From Dehalococcoides mccartyi 195 (GTDB lineage: Bacteria; Chloroflexota; Dehalococcoidia; Dehalococcoidales; Dehalococcoidaceae): a DNA stretch of 64,000 nt. Location of the stretch: NCBI RefSeq assembly GCF_000011905.1, contig NC_002936.3, positions 1,240,001 to 1,304,000 on the forward strand. Reading direction: 5' to 3'. Below, piece by piece: positions 61,433 to 64,000 of this stretch. Under the pieces are notes generated by a model, which saw only the letters and a list, made by a program, of their open reading frames with translations, was not told the origin of the DNA and searched no databases. Each line of letters starts with the position of its first letter. Position 1 is the stretch's first letter. Position numbers and translations under genes: made by a program.

Positions 61433-61792
61433 ATGCACGAACTATCCATAACCGAAGAACTGCTAAAAACAATTGTAGCCAAGGCTGAAGAAGCCAAAGC
61501 CCGTAAAATCAGCCGGATAAATCTGGTGATAGGCGAATATGCAGGCGTGGTGGAAGACAGCGTAAAAATGTGTTTTGATATACTCAGCCAGGACACTATG
61601 GCCAAGGGGGCGCTTTTAGAATTTAAGCGCATACCCGCCGAATTCCGCTGCCGTTTGTGCGGCCATACCTTCCCTTCAGGGCAGCATGCACTGGTCTGCC
61701 CCAAATGTCAGGGCTGGAATGCCGAAGTGATAGCCGGCAACGAATTTTTTATTGAAAGCATTGAGGTAGATGATGAAAGTCAAAGTTCTTAA
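61433..61792 (+). CDS. hypA: Hydrogenase nickel-incorporation protein HypA
   Basis: Delivers nickel to [NiFe] hydrogenases. 119 residues starting MHELSITEELLKTIV, with the N-terminal His2-Glu3 nickel site, and a zinc finger CRLCGHTF and CPKC (about residues 73-93) completing the four-Cys site. It has no Shine-Dalgarno, consistent with a very short leader. It overlaps hypB by 23 bases. Confidence 0.95.
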   Translation: MHELSITEELLKTIVAKAEEAKARKISRINLVIGEYAGVVEDSVKMCFDILSQDTMAKGALLEFKRIPAEFRCRLCGHTFPSGQHALVCPKCQGWNAEVIAGNEFFIESIEVDDESQSS

Positions 61793-62426
61793 AAATATTA
61801 CCGACATGAATGACCAGCTGGCTGCCAGAAACAAGGATATGTTTGCCGGAAAAGGCATACTGGTGATAAATGTCATGTCTTCACCCGGCGCCGGTAAAAC
61901 CAGCTTGCTTCTTAAAACTATTGAGCTGCTGGGAGATGATGCCCGGGTGGGTGTGATAGAGGGTGATATAGCCTCAAGCGTAGATGCCGAAAAAATAGCC
62001 GCCACCGGTTCGCAGGCTATTCAGATAAATACAGACGGGGGCTGCCATCTGGATGCCAACATGGTAGCCTCAGCCGCAGACGGGCTGGAACTGGACAAGC
62101 TGGATATTATTTTTATTGAAAACGTGGGCAATCTGGTCTGCCCGGCCGGATTTCAGCTGGGCGAAGCCAAAAGGGTAGTGCTGGCATCCGTGCCGGAGGG
62201 TGATGACAAACCCACCAAATACCCCTTTATGTTCAGGGATACAGACGTAATAGTCATAACCAAAATGGATTACCTGCCGCTTAGTGATTTTAATATGGAA
62301 TCCTTCCGCAAAACAGTACTGGGTCTCAACCCGGACGTAAAAATAATTGAGCTTTCAGTAAGGAATGGCCAGGGGCTGGACGAATGGACAGCCTGGCTGA
62401 AAAGCAACCTCCTCAAGGGGAAATAG
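61770..62426 (+). CDS. hypB: Hydrogenase nickel-incorporation GTPase HypB
   Basis: GTPase that releases nickel into the hydrogenase large subunit. 218 residues with the P-loop MSSPGAGKTSLLLKT near residue 32, VIEGDIASSVDAEK, the switch/metal region TDGGCHLDANMV (Cys and His ligands near 92) and VITKMDY. The N-terminus lacks the His-rich nickel-storage stretch of some HypB proteins. ATG ATG at 61770/61773, with GAGG upstream. Overlaps hypA and abuts hypF. Confidence 0.95.
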   Translation: MMKVKVLKNITDMNDQLAARNKDMFAGKGILVINVMSSPGAGKTSLLLKTIELLGDDARVGVIEGDIASSVDAEKIAATGSQAIQINTDGGCHLDANMVASAADGLELDKLDIIFIENVGNLVCPAGFQLGEAKRVVLASVPEGDDKPTKYPFMFRDTDVIVITKMDYLPLSDFNMESFRKTVLGLNPDVKIIELSVRNGQGLDEWTAWLKSNLLKGK

Positions 62427-64000
62427 ATGCCCGCACCTAAGCAAACCAAGCGGTTTGCCTTTGCCATCAGCGGGATTGTCCAGGGGGTGGGCTTCCGCCC
62501 CTTTGTTTACCAGCTGGCCGCCAAACACGGCTTAAACGGCTGGGTCAGGAATACTTCTGCCGGAGTGGAGATAGAGGCAGAAGGGATTGAACAAGCGCTG
62601 GACAGCTTTTCAGATGAGCTAATTAGCCTCAGCCCGCCCCAGTCAGTTATTAAAACATTTAAACAGACTGAAATACCCTTAACAGGTGAAGAAGGGTTTA
62701 CCATCAAACCCAGCCAGAGCCTTTCCGGGCGTTTTCAGCTGGTTTCACCGGATATAGCCACCTGCACCCAGTGCCAAAATGATGTATCTGACCCCCGAAA
62801 CCGCCGCTACCGTTACCCCTTTACCAACTGCACCAACTGCGGCCCCCGTTTTACCATAATTGAGGACATACCCTATGACAGACCCCTGACCACTATGAAA
62901 GACTTTGAAATGTGCCCGGTCTGCCAGGCCGAATATGACAACCCTTTAGACCGCCGTTTCCATGCCCAGCCCAATGCCTGCCCGGTGTGCGGCCCCCGCC
63001 TCTGGCTGGTGGATAAAACCGGAAAAGAGCTTGAAAGTGCCGATGCTATAGCAGAAGCCGCAAAACTGCTGAAAGACGGCCGGATTTTAGCCATACGGGG
63101 TCTGGGGGGCTTTCTGCTGGCCGCTGACGCCACTAATCAGCTGGCGGTTAATACCCTCCGGCGCCGTAAACACCGCCCTTCCAAACCCTTTGCGGTTATG
63201 CTTCCTGATATAGCCGAAGCCCGCAAACACTGTTTTATATCCGCCGAAGAGGAAAAGCTGCTTATTTCACCTGCCGCACCCATTGTCCTTTGCAAATGGA
63301 ACAGGGAAAGCCCCATATGCCCCGAAACCGCCCCTAAACAAAATTATCTGGGCATAATGCTGGCATACACCCCTCTCCACCACCTGCTTTTAAAGGAAAC
63401 GGGTAAACCCCTTATCATGACCAGCGGCAATCTGAGCGCAGAGCCCATTGCCAAAGACAATGACGAAGCCCTGAAACGGCTGGGCAATATAGCGGATTAT
63501 TTTCTGCTTCACAACCGCCCCATCTACTCCCGTTATGATGACAGCGTGGTCATGTATGAGGCCGGTGCAAAAAGGGTAATCAGGCGGGGCAGGGGTTATG
63601 CCCCCTACCCTGTCCAGACCTCTTTTACGGATAAAGAAGTACTGGCGCTTGGTCCGCAGGAAAAAAACACCTTCTGCCTGCTTAAAGACGGTTATGCTTT
63701 TGTCAGCCAGCATATAGGGGATATGCAAAACCCCGAAACGCTGGACAGCTTTGAAGAAACCCTGGCGGTTTACCTGAAGCTATTCCGCTTAAACCCCCAA
63801 ATAATAGCTTCAGACCTCCACCCCGGTTATATTACCACCGCTCTGGCTGAGGCACGCTCAGCCAGCCTTGACATACCTCTGGTCAAAGTCCAGCACCACC
63901 ATGCCCATATTGCCTCCTGTCTGGCGGAAAACAACTGTGACGAAGAGGTTATCGGGGTGGCTCTGGACGGCACCGGCTACGGGCTGGACGGGCATATCTG
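62427..64000 (+). CDS. hypF: Carbamoyltransferase HypF, partial (C-terminus beyond window)
   Basis: Makes the thiocyanate precursor of the hydrogenase cyanide ligands. From ATG 62427, directly after the hypB stop, come the acylphosphatase domain with SGIVQGVGFRPFVYQLA (residues 14-30), the two zinc-finger pairs (CTQCQNDV, NCTNCGPRF; CPVCQAEY, CPVCGPRL, about 113-175), a YrdC-like domain (LLKDGRILAIRGLGGF through TSGNLSAEPI, about 210-340), and the Kae1-like domain beginning IIASDLHPGY and VQHHHAHIASC with GVALDGTGYGLDG at the edge. The reading frame is intact up to the window end. Confidence 0.95.
   Translation, partial: MPAPKQTKRFAFAISGIVQGVGFRPFVYQLAAKHGLNGWVRNTSAGVEIEAEGIEQALDSFSDELISLSPPQSVIKTFKQTEIPLTGEEGFTIKPSQSLSGRFQLVSPDIATCTQCQNDVSDPRNRRYRYPFTNCTNCGPRFTIIEDIPYDRPLTTMKDFEMCPVCQAEYDNPLDRRFHAQPNACPVCGPRLWLVDKTGKELESADAIAEAAKLLKDGRILAIRGLGGFLLAADATNQLAVNTLRRRKHRPSKPFAVMLPDIAEARKHCFISAEEEKLLISPAAPIVLCKWNRESPICPETAPKQNYLGIMLAYTPLHHLLLKETGKPLIMTSGNLSAEPIAKDNDEALKRLGNIADYFLLHNRPIYSRYDDSVVMYEAGAKRVIRRGRGYAPYPVQTSFTDKEVLALGPQEKNTFCLLKDGYAFVSQHIGDMQNPETLDSFEETLAVYLKLFRLNPQIIASDLHPGYITTALAEARSASLDIPLVKVQHHHAHIASCLAENNCDEEVIGVALDGTGYGLDGHI

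Overview
The window looks like chromosomal core sequence from a Chloroflexota bacterium, most likely Dehalococcoides mccartyi or a close relative. This is an inference from remembered gene content, not a database match. The pointers are: a HrcA/CIRCE chaperone system together with an HspR/ClpB-type one; a large Asp-box (BNR) surface protein with a C-terminal membrane anchor that resembles the proposed Dehalococcoides S-layer protein; hydrogenase maturation genes; a bacterial GH3-family protein; and compact, moderately GC genes packed on both strands. I see no rRNA, insertion sequence, prophage, CRISPR array or integration site. One tRNA-Ser(GCT) is present.

Layout. 1-774 holds the start of pyrD (minus). 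883-2883 is a zinc-finger regulator/lspA/rluD operon behind a long leader. 2984-6061 holds two small DNA-binding proteins, a membrane methyltransferase and a GH3-type enzyme. 6237-8762 is a large membrane cyclic-di-GMP protein. 8811-12791 (minus) is nadC, nadB, yajC, miaB. 12950-14974 holds a DUF3089 esterase-like protein, a DUF1697 protein and the tRNA. 15053-20284 (minus) is mutM, a PAP2 phosphatase, polA, a rhodanese lipoprotein and an unknown gene. 20764-24812 is argF, der, plsY, gpsA. 24829-29648 (minus) is hrcA-grpE-dnaK-dnaJ. 29813-32737 holds a metallo-beta-lactamase-fold protein, an exported caspase-like protein, a DEDD nuclease and a 41-residue membrane protein. 33062-36067 is the surface-layer-like gene. 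36341-40025 (minus) is pyrG, a transaldolase and rho. 40306-44059 is cbpA-hspR-clp. 44080-50064 is purine synthesis plus nicotinate salvage. 50183-51277 is an AbrB-like regulator with arsM. 51274-56451 (minus) is a set of housekeeping genes. 56570-59978 is tsaD and groESL. 60067-61326 is an M16 peptidase. 61433-64000 is hypA-hypB-hypF, which runs off the window.

How the genes fit together. Two heat-shock circuits lie 10 kb apart: HrcA, with a degenerate CIRCE at its own promoter and a compensated variant CIRCE before groES, and an HspR-type regulator next to cbpA and clp. NAD is served by nadB/nadC (de novo) and a nicotinate phosphoribosyltransferase (salvage). Pyrimidine (pyrD, pyrG) and purine (purF, purM, purH) genes are spread across the window.

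Most notable points. (1) Three genes are interrupted by single-base frameshifts: nadB, in a run of six C; rho; and the methyltransferase near 3890. Rho and NadB are otherwise intact and conserved, so sequence error or a recent mutation is likely. (2) At least six genes have a TATAAT 6-12 bases before the start codon and no Shine-Dalgarno, which points to leaderless or near-leaderless mRNAs. (3) Several leaders carry candidate cis-regulatory structures: pyrG, the lspA operon, the surface-layer gene, the gene at 19706-20284, and argF. (4) A secreted, membrane-anchored caspase-like protein sits close to the surface-layer gene. I did not find a clearly new multi-gene defence or mobile system.
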